DNA from: CAYRTD01 sp964426915
GTDB taxonomy: Bacteria > Bacteroidota > Bacteroidia > Bacteroidales > GCA-2748055
DNA length: 64,000 nt
NCBI GenBank assembly: GCA_964426915.1
Contig: CAYRTD010000001.1
Coordinates: 1 to 64,000, forward strand
Direction of reading: 5' to 3'
Part shown: piece by piece, positions 27,701 through 36,408 of the stretch
How the letters are laid out: the number at the start of each line of letters is the position of its first letter
How positions within the stretch are numbered: position 1 is the first letter of the stretch
Notes under the pieces: generated by a model
The model's input: only the letters and a program-made list of their open reading frames with translations
Database searches by the model: none
Told to the model about the DNA's origin: nothing
Program-made: the position numbers and the translations under genes

Positions 27701-27866
27701 AATTAAGTTCAGTTTTAGATTCAAAGGCGGGGATTATTTTTTCACCATTGGAAACAAAAAGGTTAAGGTAGCGTACAAGAGTGAAAATACAGACGAAGTA
27801 AGAATCTTTATTCGTGGTATGAAGTTTGTGTTGTCTAATGACAAAATTATTGAAACAGAATTATAG
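24711..27866 (+). CDS. Beta-phosphoglucomutase - GH65 glycoside phosphorylase fusion
   Basis: The 1051-aa protein joins a HAD beta-phosphoglucomutase domain (about residues 1-255) to a GH65 disaccharide phosphorylase (about 265-1050). In the HAD part FDLDGVITRT carries nucleophile Asp12 and Asp14, and VEDAVSGVMAG supplies the later acidic motif. In GH65, FPWQSGSDGREES, GPDEFHE (candidate general acid Glu747) and SHGSTLS (phosphate site) are visible. Inverting phosphorolysis of an alpha-glucosyl disaccharide would yield beta-glucose 1-phosphate, which the fused mutase turns into glucose 6-phosphate without release. The neighbouring OtsA-OtsB fusion makes trehalose the likely substrate; kojibiose, maltose or trehalose 6-phosphate cannot be excluded. 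Confidence 0.9.
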   Translation: MAKHSFDAVIFDLDGVITRTAQVHSRAWTRMFNDFLKAREEKHGEEYREFTHEGDYLPHVDGKPRYKGVADFLKSRKIDIPFGDPSDDPEKETVCGLGNRKNEYFTDILEKDGVEVYESTVELIKNLQKEDIRLGVASSSKNCKKVLEVSGLSEYFETRVDGLVSAEIGLKGKPEPDIFTTACDNLGVSYDRSVVVEDAVSGVMAGQKGGFGLTLGLDREGNRAALEKNGADIVLDDISELGGIPALDKWFETRAKELKWNLLYNVYDKENEKSREALLTTGNGFFATRGAMEEVKAGENNYPGSYMAGLYNRRKSKVEDRWIENEDFVNFINWLPVSFRIEGGDWFNPDKHDFNLEERRLDLKTGILYRSLIVNHKDGKKTRVESSRFVSMANPHLAGLEYKVIPLNYSETVEFFCGIDGDLINDGVARYRDLDQHHLDQVDQGRMNDLGYVTVKTNQSDITISVAEKVLLTRGPQEIPLEEFKTEKGKINSYFRVSLKKGESGVLRKLISINNSRDFETYNPLGASIEQLSGIQSWDAVLSDSIDAWAGIWDKADLEISGDRYSQMLLRLHIFHLYTTASPHYKDLDFGIPARGLHGEAYRGHIFWDELYALPFFVGNSPEIARTVLMYRYRRIDKARKYAKEHGYEGIMFPWQSGSDGREESQVVHLNPVSGEWGPDYSSLQRHISVAVAYNIWEYYQISGDQDFMNSFGAEMFFGICRFWASKCDKDEESGRYSIHKVMGPDEFHEKLPDDEEGGVKDNAYTNIMVVWCMKHAFDIMDQLDLDERKRVVDKIVLKKEELVKWKDISSNMNVNINEDGIIEQFEGYFGLKELNWDKYREKYDDIHRMDRILKAEGKSPDDYKVAKQADVLMTYYNIDPSEVHSLLKEMGYKVSGDMLKKNFDYYLERTSHGSTLSRVVHAYLAKLTGNNTMCWDMYLDALQSDYVDIQGGTTAEGIHMGVMGGTVLSAISIFAGLNWQAEALRLDPDLPQGWKEIKFSFRFKGGDYFFTIGNKKVKVAYKSENTDEVRIFIRGMKFVLSNDKIIETEL

Positions 27867-27880
27867 TTTTCTTATTTAGA

Positions 27881-28053
27881 GTCTGTCAATAGAGTCTGGT
27901 GTCTGGATCATAATGTTCGAGATCAAGGCTTGCGACCGCGTGTCGCTGAAGCTTTAGCGGAGGCACAAGCCGGAAAAAGCGGAGTTTACTCGTGTAAATG
28001 AGCATTTTTCCGGCGAGCATAACGCAGATATCGGACATTATGGACAGACACTA
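27881..28053 (-). repeat. Dispersed palindromic repeat, family 1, copy at 27.9 kb
   Basis: The right end on the minus strand reads TAGTGTCTGTCCATAATGTC, the same terminus as the copy at 8808. The core 27969-28014 folds as a 46-base hairpin with perfect 10-bp outer arms (GCCGGAAAAA/TTTTTCCGGC) and an inner GTTTAC/GTAAAT stem. The left part (AATGTTCGAGATCAAGGCTT ... GCTTTAGCGG) is shared with the copies at 56.7 and 61.4 kb. It fills most of the gap between the GH65 fusion and the P-loop kinase. Confidence 0.8.
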
Positions 28054-28109
28054 TTTATACACGATCCTTGATTCTGTCAGAGTTTATACGATAATCAATT
28101 TTTAATTTT

Positions 28110-28775
28110 ATGTTAGGTGATATTCTTCTTATAAAAGATATACACAAGGCTGCAGCAGAGGCAATTGCGAAAAGAGTTTATGAGGACAGGGACACAAAAC
28201 CCAGATCTTACAAATATATCGTTGCGATTTCCGGTGAATCCGGAGCCGGAAAATCGGAAGTCAGCCATTCACTGGCAAAAATCCTCAAAGACGCTCATGT
28301 GAGGGTGAAAGTCTTACACACGGATAATTACTATAAAGTTCCCCCTTTGCTCAGACCGGAGTGGCGAAGAACCAAAGGAATTGAGAGTGTCGGCCATAAT
28401 GAATATGACTGGAATCTTATTCACAGGAATATACAGGATTTTAAAGAGGACCGTGAATCCATGATGCCCTGCATTGACATTATTCCGGAACAGGTTGATA
28501 AGCTTATTACGGATTTCAAGAAAATTGATGTCCTTGTAATTGATGGCCTTTATGCCCTCAAAGCCGAAGGAATTGATATGCGTGTTTTCATCGATCTTAC
28601 TTTTCACGAAACAAAAATTACCCAGATAATTCGCGGTAAGGAAAACATGGATGATTTCAGGTTAAAAGTACTTGAAAAGGAACATCAGAATGTCGTTGCC
28701 CTTAAACCGCTGGCCGATTTGATCATTGATAAGTCTTACCAGGTGGTGGATGCGAAAACCAAAGAAATGGTGTGA
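28110..28775 (+). CDS. Uridine kinase-like P-loop phosphotransferase
   Basis: The 221-aa cytoplasmic protein contains a Walker A loop GESGAGKSEV (about residues 38-47), then HTDNYYKVPPLLR (about 70-82) and VLVIDGLYAL (about 142-151), which match the uridine kinase/phosphoribulokinase family. The expected reaction is nucleoside or small-molecule phosphorylation with ATP. It is somewhat divergent from canonical Udk: the YDWNLIHRNIQDF segment stands where the DHPxAFD motif usually is, so the substrate may not be uridine. It follows the trehalose phosphorylase gene on the same strand after a repeat-filled 243-bp gap, and a sugar or nucleotide-linked role is conceivable. Confidence 0.78.
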   Translation: MLGDILLIKDIHKAAAEAIAKRVYEDRDTKPRSYKYIVAISGESGAGKSEVSHSLAKILKDAHVRVKVLHTDNYYKVPPLLRPEWRRTKGIESVGHNEYDWNLIHRNIQDFKEDRESMMPCIDIIPEQVDKLITDFKKIDVLVIDGLYALKAEGIDMRVFIDLTFHETKITQIIRGKENMDDFRLKVLEKEHQNVVALKPLADLIIDKSYQVVDAKTKEMV

Positions 28776-28794
28776 GGCTGTCAAAAAAGTGTTT

Positions 28795-30888
28795 TCACAT
28801 TCTTAATCCTATCATCAACACATCATCCACCTGAAAATAGTCCCCTTTCCAGTCTTTGAAAGATGCAGTCAGATGTTTGTACTGTTCCGGCATGCTTAAA
28901 GGATGAATGTCAAGGAGTATATCTTTTAATCTCTTTGTAAGGAACTTTTTCCCCAGGCTGCCTCCGAACTGATCAATAAACCCATCGGTGAAAATATAAT
29001 AAATATCATCTTTTTTAAGCTCGATTTCATGCAGGGTAAAAGAGTCCATTTTCTGATAGTAGGCAACAGGCATTTTATCCGCCCTTACGATCTGTAACTC
29101 CTCGTTCCTGATAAGGTATAATGAATTAAAAGCTCCGGCAAAAAAGACCCGTTTTTTGACTTTATCGAAAGTCAATACAGACATGTCCATCCCGTCCATA
29201 GTCTCAAATTCATCATCCCCCCTGTTTAAGGATCCGGTGATCTTTTCTCTCAGAGTATCAAGGATCTCATTGGGTCTATAAATCTTTTGCTTGTTCACGA
29301 TCTCATTAAGAAAAGCAATTCCGTACATGCTCATAAAGGCGCCGGGAACTCCATGGCCCGTGGAATCTGCTGCAATGATAATAATCTTATCGTCTACTTC
29401 ACCAAACCAGTAAAAATCGCCGCTAACAATGTCCCTGGGTTCATAAAGAATAAAATAGTCATTGCTAAGCTTTTCAATTATCCTGCGAGACGGGAAACTC
29501 GCATTTTGTATTCTTTTGGCATACTCAATACTGTCTTTAATCTCTTTATTCCTGATCTCAAGCAATTCTTTCTGTTGTTCAACCACAGTATTCTTTTCCA
29601 TCAGAGCGGAATTTGCATGCCTCAGCTCATGAGTTCTTTTTTCAACTTTATTTTCCAGCTCAGTGGTAAGGTTGTCCTTTAACTTCAGATTAACCTCCAG
29701 TTGATTAATATAGCTTTGCTGAAATTTTAGTTTTTGTTTATCCAGAATCTTTATTTCTTCAGCGAGACCAATGGTAAATATAAATCCCTGTATCACAGAG
29801 CCAATTACGACCGGAAACCGGTTGTCGAGAAAAAGGTTGATGCCAAGTGATACAACAACCACAAGATTTGCTATGAGAAAAAACTTGGCCTTAGGTTCCT
29901 TCCGGAACAGAATAATTGATTCTATAACCCCCATTATTGCCGCAATTACAAAAAAGAACAGTGAAGAGAATGCCAGAAAGCTGTTATAGAAGCGTTCAAT
30001 ATATACAGTGAGGTAATAGTAAGGAATGGAAAGTGCCAGAAAAAACATTACCACATTGGTCATAGTATTCCAACCGGGAAGGTTTTTGTCCAGTTGAAGA
30101 TACTTTTTACTAACCTGCAGGAAAAATATTAATGTGAGGAAATATACCGGCATACCAAGGGGGATTCTCAGTAATTTCCTTATGATAAATTCATCGTAAA
30201 ATCCCAGGTAGGAAAAGGAGAAAAATAATAAACTCAGTAAATACAGAAAAAGACTTATAAATGAACTTCTTTTCAGACTTATACCGAGTATCAGGTTGAG
30301 AAATGCTGAAAATAAAAGTAAACCCAGCAGAAGTGAATGGAAAAATCTGCTTGAGAATTCTTTTTCCAGGAACAAGCTGTAATTGTGTATCCGGAATTTC
30401 AGATCCCGACTGATGTTGTAGGTCTTGAGATCCGGTATTCTGACTTTAAGGTATAAGCTTTGCTGTTCACCGGGATGTAAATTTATTCTTCCGAAAAGCT
30501 TCAGTCCCCTGATATATAATTCTTCTCCCTGCCTTAATTTTCCCGTTTTATCAAAGTAAAACAATTTCGCAGAATCTGCGGCATTGAGAGAAAGGCTGAT
30601 TTCTATGGGAACAGAATCCCTGTTTTCGATAATGAATTTAAAAAAAGTAGGATTTTCAAGGATGAAGCTATCCCTGGATAGGACTTTTTCCCATTTTATG
30701 AAATTCAGGCCGGGAAGATCTTCCGGATGGAAACTATCCGGAAGGCTTATGATTACTGCTTGATAGTTATTATCAACGTCTATCCGCTTTAATTTCTTAT
30801 CTACAAAAATAGTGTCTTGCCCGTGCAGGATAAAAGGACATCCATACATTAAAACAAAAAAAAGAATATGAATAATTAATCTATACAT
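28795..30888 (-). CDS. 7TMR-DISM receptor with SpoIIE-type PP2C phosphatase
   Basis: The 697-aa protein has a signal peptide (about residues 1-23), an extracytoplasmic beta-rich domain of the 7TMR-DISM extracellular type (about 30-175), seven membrane helices (about 180-385), a coiled coil (about 395-465, LKLKDNLTTELENKVEKRTHELRHA) and a C-terminal SpoIIE/PP2C phosphatase (about 475-697). Phosphatase motifs are DIVSGDFYWF, IIIAADSTGHGVPGAFMS and YIFTDGFIDQFGG, containing the metal-binding Asp residues. It would sense an external ligand and dephosphorylate a cytoplasmic Ser/Thr-phosphorylated partner, often an anti-sigma antagonist; none is encoded nearby. It converges on the kinase-like gene with 19 bp between stops. 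Confidence 0.9.
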   Translation of the reverse strand: MYRLIIHILFFVLMYGCPFILHGQDTIFVDKKLKRIDVDNNYQAVIISLPDSFHPEDLPGLNFIKWEKVLSRDSFILENPTFFKFIIENRDSVPIEISLSLNAADSAKLFYFDKTGKLRQGEELYIRGLKLFGRINLHPGEQQSLYLKVRIPDLKTYNISRDLKFRIHNYSLFLEKEFSSRFFHSLLLGLLLFSAFLNLILGISLKRSSFISLFLYLLSLLFFSFSYLGFYDEFIIRKLLRIPLGMPVYFLTLIFFLQVSKKYLQLDKNLPGWNTMTNVVMFFLALSIPYYYLTVYIERFYNSFLAFSSLFFFVIAAIMGVIESIILFRKEPKAKFFLIANLVVVVSLGINLFLDNRFPVVIGSVIQGFIFTIGLAEEIKILDKQKLKFQQSYINQLEVNLKLKDNLTTELENKVEKRTHELRHANSALMEKNTVVEQQKELLEIRNKEIKDSIEYAKRIQNASFPSRRIIEKLSNDYFILYEPRDIVSGDFYWFGEVDDKIIIIAADSTGHGVPGAFMSMYGIAFLNEIVNKQKIYRPNEILDTLREKITGSLNRGDDEFETMDGMDMSVLTFDKVKKRVFFAGAFNSLYLIRNEELQIVRADKMPVAYYQKMDSFTLHEIELKKDDIYYIFTDGFIDQFGGSLGKKFLTKRLKDILLDIHPLSMPEQYKHLTASFKDWKGDYFQVDDVLMIGLRM

Positions 30889-31183
30889 GGGTTTTCATAT
30901 ATCGTTTAAATGTATATGATTTTCCCGACCTTCCAAAGTATTTTCACTATCTACTTAATATATCCCTTACTCTCTTGATTTCAGGCTCCCTGATAATCCG
31001 TTATAATTAATTGAACTAATGAATATAGGATTAACCGGTTTATAATTGTCGATAGCAGAAATAACCTGAATACTTATCACAGAAAAACATCTGTTTACCT
31101 AAAGACAGGATAAATTTGTTGAATTTTACAATAATTATTGTGCATAATTAATTGTTACTTCATAAATTGCAAAAAACATTATC

Positions 31184-31747
31184 ATGAAAAAATTATACAT
31201 ATTCTTTCTTTTAGCTGCCTTTCTGGGACTCGGTTCCTGTGATTTATTAGACAACCTCATCCCGGATGTGGACACAACTTTCTCTAAAACATTTTTTATT
31301 GATATCGGTTCTCCATCAGGCGCGGAAGGTCCTGCACTGATCGATGTCAAAGACTCTGAAGATTATGAAGATTATGAAGAAAATATCAAGGGATTTGAAA
31401 TTAACGATGTAAAATTTGAAATCTCAAATTATTTTGGTCCCGAGGATATGTATTTCAGAGCTACGATAAAGGCGGTTTCCCCTGGTGCTGATAATACAGT
31501 CACTGTCGGAACCATTGAGAGTTTCCTTCTGAATGAATATGCTGATGATGGAATGGAACACAATGTGACTGAGGTTACAGAGGGTCTCGATCAAATTATC
31601 GAATGGCTTGATGCCCCCGGTCAGTTTGAGCTTTATGTTACTTATGAACTAATTGACGAAATGGGTAATTTGTATGATACTCAGGGTAAGAATTATAGTT
31701 TGGACCTTAAGCTCATATATTATGTAACCGTTATAACAGGAGCATAA
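31184..31747 (+). CDS. Lipoprotein of unknown function
   Basis: The 187-aa protein has a lipoprotein signal peptide (IFFLLAAFLGLGSCDLLDN, lipobox Cys at about 20) and an acidic mature part that probably forms a single beta-sandwich. The stretch DSEDYEDYEEN is strongly acidic. The pattern of a lipoprotein followed by FxKTFFIDI and FEINDVKFEISNYFG is one I associate only with uncharacterised Bacteroidota proteins. It is alone on its strand, and a hairpin terminator follows 25 bp after its stop. No function can be assigned. Confidence 0.72.
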   Translation: MKKLYIFFLLAAFLGLGSCDLLDNLIPDVDTTFSKTFFIDIGSPSGAEGPALIDVKDSEDYEDYEENIKGFEINDVKFEISNYFGPEDMYFRATIKAVSPGADNTVTVGTIESFLLNEYADDGMEHNVTEVTEGLDQIIEWLDAPGQFELYVTYELIDEMGNLYDTQGKNYSLDLKLIYYVTVITGA

Positions 31748-31771
31748 TTATCCCGGAATTCATAAAAAAAA

Positions 31772-31805
31772 GAGGGTGTCTAAAAAGTATTTTTATGACA
31801 CCCTC
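31772..31805. terminator. Hairpin terminator built from two family 2 repeat ends
   Basis: GAGGGTGTC (31772-31780) pairs with GACACCCTC (31797-31805), and the TAAAAA/TTTTTA inner arms extend the stem. It stands between the convergent lipoprotein gene and susD, with A-runs before it and T-rich sequence inside. The arms match the ends of the 171-bp element at 60187-60357, as if the two ends were joined back to back. Confidence 0.75.
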
Positions 31806-31842
31806 CTTCTCTGGATTCATTTTGGTCTACCAAAGTTTAGCT

Positions 31843-33300
31843 CTACTCCCAGCCGGGATTTTGTTTAAGTCCGGCTGAAATATCTGTTTCTCTCTGCGGG
31901 ATCGCCATAATTGTTCGGTAATTATCATAATTTACAGGCTCATTACTGTAATCCGGGTTCACCAGACTTAGCTTATTTCTCCATACATCAAAACTCCTTT
32001 CCCCTTCTGCAAAAAGTTCTCTTCTTCTTTCATTCAGGATATCTTCAAGCGACACGGAGACGACATCAGTGTATCCTTCTATTCTCTCTTTTCTTAATGT
32101 GTTGATGTATTGTGCTGCAACACCGGGTTCATCGTTGTGAAGGGCTGCTTCGGCTGCGATGAGGTATACTTCAGCAACCCGGATAACCCTTGGGTTATTT
32201 ACATAAAGACTACCGAGTCGTCCGGGATATTTAACCGGGTAATAACCTTCTCCCTGACCATTGTCGTTTACTTTTAATTCATAGGCTTCATTACGGATGT
32301 CATCAGGACCAGATTCCATGAAACTGACAAAAGATTCTGTTAAGCCAAATTCACCATATCCTTCAGGATCTGAATAATATCCTATGGAATTACGCTGGCC
32401 GTTATAATTTAGCGTGGTTATGAATTCGAGAAGATATTCAGGCTGGGCGGTTTGTGACCACATCCCTGGATATTCTTCTCTGCTGGCAAGCCTGTATCCT
32501 GCATCTTCCATCTGATTAATTGTTTCGATCGCAAGACTTTTTGCTTCGGGATAATTTCCCAGATACAATAGTACCTTTGCTTTTATCGCCTTTGCACTTA
32601 TAACATTAAAATAGCCGTATGATTCCTGTACGGTCGGATCATTTTTGAGCAATCTTATGGCTTCATCAAATTCATCGATAATAAAGTTATACGTTTCCTG
32701 CAAAGTTGCCCGGGTTGGACGGTAATCTACAGGGAATTTTGAATTTGCCAGGGGAATACCGCTGTTCTCTGAATTCATAGTTATCCCGCTATGTAATGCA
32801 GTGGGTATCTGGGCAAAAGTACGGGCAAGGTCAAAATGAAGGAGTCCTCTCATAGCATGCAGTTGTCCGATGAGATCATTATATGTACTTTCTTCTCCTT
32901 CTTTAATATTAAGATTGTCCACTACCGACAGGATATCGTTAATCCTTGCCAGGGAAACATAAGGCATCTTCCAGAATACATTAGCATACATGGAGTTCTT
33001 GTCATATCCGTATCTTGCTACCGGTGATATCTGATTTTGGTTAAGGATAAAAGTCATGTCTCCCGATCGCAAATCGCCAAACGCAATATAATTTCCTGCG
33101 TAATAAGTGGCATAATTGGGGAGATTGGGTTCAATAAGCTGAGTGTAAACGCCATTAACAGCATTTTGAAGGTCTGTAATGTTTTCAATTGCCTGGTCAG
33201 CAGGCAGTGAGGTAGAGGGGTAATTTTCGAGAAAATCCTCACAAGCAGTTCCTGAAAGTAACAGGAATGCAATAAATGAATATATTATATTTTTTTTCAT
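31843..33300 (-). CDS. SusD/RagB-family surface nutrient-binding lipoprotein
   Basis: The 485-aa protein has a lipoprotein signal with Cys20 (LLLSGTAC) and then the SusD N-terminus EDFLENYPSTSLPADQAIEN and NAVNGVYTQL. Helical TPR-like repeats follow, and the conserved C-terminal region includes RVAEVYLIAAEAALHN (about residues 372-387) and ILNERRRELFAEGERSFDVWR (about 420-440). SusD proteins sit on the outer leaflet and cap a SusC transporter to capture glycans or other nutrients. It begins 18 bp after susC, so the two form one transcript. No glycoside hydrolase, lyase or sulfatase lies next to it, so the ligand is open. Confidence 0.95.
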   Translation of the reverse strand: MKKNIIYSFIAFLLLSGTACEDFLENYPSTSLPADQAIENITDLQNAVNGVYTQLIEPNLPNYATYYAGNYIAFGDLRSGDMTFILNQNQISPVARYGYDKNSMYANVFWKMPYVSLARINDILSVVDNLNIKEGEESTYNDLIGQLHAMRGLLHFDLARTFAQIPTALHSGITMNSENSGIPLANSKFPVDYRPTRATLQETYNFIIDEFDEAIRLLKNDPTVQESYGYFNVISAKAIKAKVLLYLGNYPEAKSLAIETINQMEDAGYRLASREEYPGMWSQTAQPEYLLEFITTLNYNGQRNSIGYYSDPEGYGEFGLTESFVSFMESGPDDIRNEAYELKVNDNGQGEGYYPVKYPGRLGSLYVNNPRVIRVAEVYLIAAEAALHNDEPGVAAQYINTLRKERIEGYTDVVSVSLEDILNERRRELFAEGERSFDVWRNKLSLVNPDYSNEPVNYDNYRTIMAIPQRETDISAGLKQNPGWE

Positions 33301-33318
33301 ATTAATATTTTTTAATAG

Positions 33319-36300
33319 TTAAAAACCGAGGTTTACGCCAACAGTGATCATCCTTGCTGAAGGTGTATCAACAGTCCGGTAACCATTTAATGTGACTTCA
33401 GGATCTATATCTTTTTCTCTTGTCCACATCCAGAGGTTTGTTCCTTTGAGATAAACTTCAAGGTTATCCGCATACAGGCGATTACTCACAGATACTGGTA
33501 ATGTATAGCCAATCTTCAGTTCTTTCAGCCTTACATAATCTGTTGAAAGGATATGTCTTGTTGACCAGCTGTCGGGGCGATTGGGGTCGTATGCATTGGG
33601 CATGGGATTGTCCACTTCATCACCCGGTCTGGTCCAGTAATTGTTTTCAACATCTTTAGCCAGATTAAATACACCAACTCTCAAACCGTCATGATGTGAG
33701 AAATATCCGGGGTAATCAAACATATTCCCACCGAATGAATATGTGAACATGAGATTTACTTTTAAGCCTTTATATGAAAAGTTGTTGGTAAACCCACCCA
33801 GGATATCAGGATAGGCTTTTTCAACTATTGATCTTCCTGCTTCAAAATAACTCCTGGTTCTGTTGTCCGGACTATCGGGGAGGTCAGGATTAATCTTGAA
33901 ATATCCGTATCCGGTTTCAGGATCAACGCCAAGCCAGGTAGGAAGATAAAATGAATACATTTCTTCGCCTTCACGATAAATAAAAAGGTCTCCATCACCA
34001 GTAATAAGATCTTCATTATCGGGTAATTCCATAACAATAGATTTTTGATTAGCAAAGGTCAGATCGGTTCTCCAGGTAAACCCTGACGGAGAGGCGATAT
34101 TCACACTATGAAACTCAACTTCTAATCCGTTGTTTTTTATGCTTCCCACATTCTGCCAGGTAGATTCAAACCCTGTGAGGTAAGTAATCGGACGGTCAAG
34201 CAGTAAACCCTCGGTAAGTTTGTTGTAGTATTCCATAACAATTCCGAATCTGCCTACAAGGTTTATATCAAGTCCAATGTTCATGTTGTTACTTTTCTCC
34301 CATCCCAGAGAAACATTTCCGGGCTGATCTACATAAATTGCCGGATCTTCTCCATAACCTCCGTCAAATGCATAGAGGGGTAAATGTTCGTACCAGAAAG
34401 GGGGCAGGTTTCCATTGGTTCCATACGAAAACCGCAACTTTCCATCTGTCAGTAAATTGCTGTTTTCAAGAAAAGATTCTTTTGAGAAGCGCCAGGAAGC
34501 TGATCCAGACCAGAATGTCGCCCAGCGATTATCAACGCCTAACCGCGAGGAACCATCTGTTCTAATGCTACCCGACAGATAATATCTGTCATCATAATTA
34601 TAGGATACATTCGAGAAATAGGAGATAAGATTGCTGTTTGAGACATATGATGAAGCATCATCAGGCTGACCGTTTCCCAGCTCGGTTAATTTTTCATTTG
34701 AGTATTTGATTACCTGGGAATAAATGAATTTCTCAGTTGTTGCAGATATTTCGGTTCCGGCAATTGCTGAGAGGTTGTGGTTTCCAAAGTCTTTTGTAAA
34801 GTTCAGAACATTGGAACTGGTAAGGTCTGTATTTGTATAAATCCGGTATTCACCTCTGCCATCGGTAGAGGCTCCGTCAATAGAATTCGGACCCCAGTAT
34901 TCGAAATTTTCTGCCTGTACCCAGTCCAGACCAAGTGTAGATTTAAAAGACAGAAAATCCGTTATTTTTGCATCAATACCGCCGTTTGTTATACTCCGGC
35001 TTGTATTGGTCCTGACAAACCTGTCATCTCCCTTGAGTAGTTCTTCAGGATGCCCCCTGTAAGAAAAATGTGCACCCGGATATGTTTCCCCGTTTTCATC
35101 GTATTTCGGGGCAGTCGGATTGGCTGCAAAAAGGATACCCAGTGGCTGGGAATGTCCGATACCCTGGGCCTGGTCAGACTGGTCTCTGTAACCGTTATGC
35201 CGGGTATAGGAAAGCATCTGATTCAAATTAAGATCCAGCCAGTCAGTAGCCTTATTGCTGAGATTTAGTCGCCCTGAGTACCTTTTAAAATCAGAATTAG
35301 CTACTATGCCTTCTATATCACTATAACCACCTCCCAGGTAAAAACGGGTTTTGTCATTTCCTCCGGAAGCGGAAAGTTGATAATCTTTTTGTTGCCCCAT
35401 TCTGTATATAACATCTCTCCAGTCGGTATTGACTGTTGAATCTATGGTGGAGCTCCAGGCCTCTTTATATGAGTTTATTTCAGGCCGGTAAGCAGCAAGG
35501 CTGTCTGCATTTCCATAGTTTGCGCCGCCGGGGAGCAAGCCATAAAAACCTTTAATATAATTTTCAATGGCGAGTTGTTCATATTGGTGGTATTCCGGCC
35601 CGGACATCATTTCAAAAGAGTTGGAGGCCATGGACGACCATCCGTGACTGGCTTTAAAATCAAATTTTGTTTCACCGGATTTACCCTGCTTCGTGGTGAT
35701 GATAACAACGCCGTTTGCGGCTCTAGAGCCATAGAGTGAGGCTGCTGCGGCATCTTTAAGTATCGTGATATTCGAAATGTCGTCAGGATTGAGGGTTGAA
35801 AGAATATTTGAATTTCTTCCGTAATGCCCAAAGTCTCCACTCATCATCGGGATGCCGTCTATCACATAGAGGGGAGAAGTAGACCCGTTAATGGAACCAA
35901 TTCCGCGAATTTGTATTTCTCCTGAAGAACCTGGATCACCAGTGGTTGAGGTCACTCTTACCCCGGATACCTTTCCAGCAAGTGATTTGTCGATAGATTC
36001 CATACCTGGAACCTGTAGTTCATCTCCATCAACAATTTGAGCTGAGCCTGTGAAATCAGCTCGTTTTATAGTGTTATAAGCAACAACCATAACTTCATCA
36101 AGCCCAACGGCATCAAGTTCAAGGGCCACATCTATTTGTGTCCGGTCCCCAATCTCAACTTCTTTGGCTTTCATGCCGATAAAATTAAATACCAGAACAT
36201 TGTAATTTTCTGGGACATCGATCGAATATTTACCATCAGGCCTTGAAATTGCTCCGATAGTTGTTCCTTTTACAGTTATCGTAGCACCAGGTAAAGGGGA

Positions 36301-36408
36301 ATTATCTTGTGCCGTGCTTATCACCCCTGTGATTTCGCGCGACTGTGCCAGCAGAAATTGCAAACTGCATATGGACATAAATGCAATTAACAGAGTAAGT
36401 TTTTTCAT
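33319..36408 (-). CDS. SusC/RagA-family TonB-dependent outer-membrane transporter
   Basis: The 1029-aa protein has a signal peptide (about residues 1-21), a CarboxypepD_reg-like domain (about 24-100, REITGVISTAQDNSPLPGATITVKG), a plug domain with the SusC signature GTGDPGSSGEIQIRGIGSI-type segment (about 155-175) and VIDGIPMM, and a 22-strand barrel ending in a terminal Phe. It imports a ligand with energy from TonB. There is no N-terminal STN signalling domain, so it should not signal directly to a FecR/ECF sigma pair. It precedes susD and is divergent from the LytS genes across a 1.1-kb gap. Confidence 0.95.
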   Translation of the reverse strand: MKKLTLLIAFMSICSLQFLLAQSREITGVISTAQDNSPLPGATITVKGTTIGAISRPDGKYSIDVPENYNVLVFNFIGMKAKEVEIGDRTQIDVALELDAVGLDEVMVVAYNTIKRADFTGSAQIVDGDELQVPGMESIDKSLAGKVSGVRVTSTTGDPGSSGEIQIRGIGSINGSTSPLYVIDGIPMMSGDFGHYGRNSNILSTLNPDDISNITILKDAAAASLYGSRAANGVVIITTKQGKSGETKFDFKASHGWSSMASNSFEMMSGPEYHQYEQLAIENYIKGFYGLLPGGANYGNADSLAAYRPEINSYKEAWSSTIDSTVNTDWRDVIYRMGQQKDYQLSASGGNDKTRFYLGGGYSDIEGIVANSDFKRYSGRLNLSNKATDWLDLNLNQMLSYTRHNGYRDQSDQAQGIGHSQPLGILFAANPTAPKYDENGETYPGAHFSYRGHPEELLKGDDRFVRTNTSRSITNGGIDAKITDFLSFKSTLGLDWVQAENFEYWGPNSIDGASTDGRGEYRIYTNTDLTSSNVLNFTKDFGNHNLSAIAGTEISATTEKFIYSQVIKYSNEKLTELGNGQPDDASSYVSNSNLISYFSNVSYNYDDRYYLSGSIRTDGSSRLGVDNRWATFWSGSASWRFSKESFLENSNLLTDGKLRFSYGTNGNLPPFWYEHLPLYAFDGGYGEDPAIYVDQPGNVSLGWEKSNNMNIGLDINLVGRFGIVMEYYNKLTEGLLLDRPITYLTGFESTWQNVGSIKNNGLEVEFHSVNIASPSGFTWRTDLTFANQKSIVMELPDNEDLITGDGDLFIYREGEEMYSFYLPTWLGVDPETGYGYFKINPDLPDSPDNRTRSYFEAGRSIVEKAYPDILGGFTNNFSYKGLKVNLMFTYSFGGNMFDYPGYFSHHDGLRVGVFNLAKDVENNYWTRPGDEVDNPMPNAYDPNRPDSWSTRHILSTDYVRLKELKIGYTLPVSVSNRLYADNLEVYLKGTNLWMWTREKDIDPEVTLNGYRTVDTPSARMITVGVNLGF

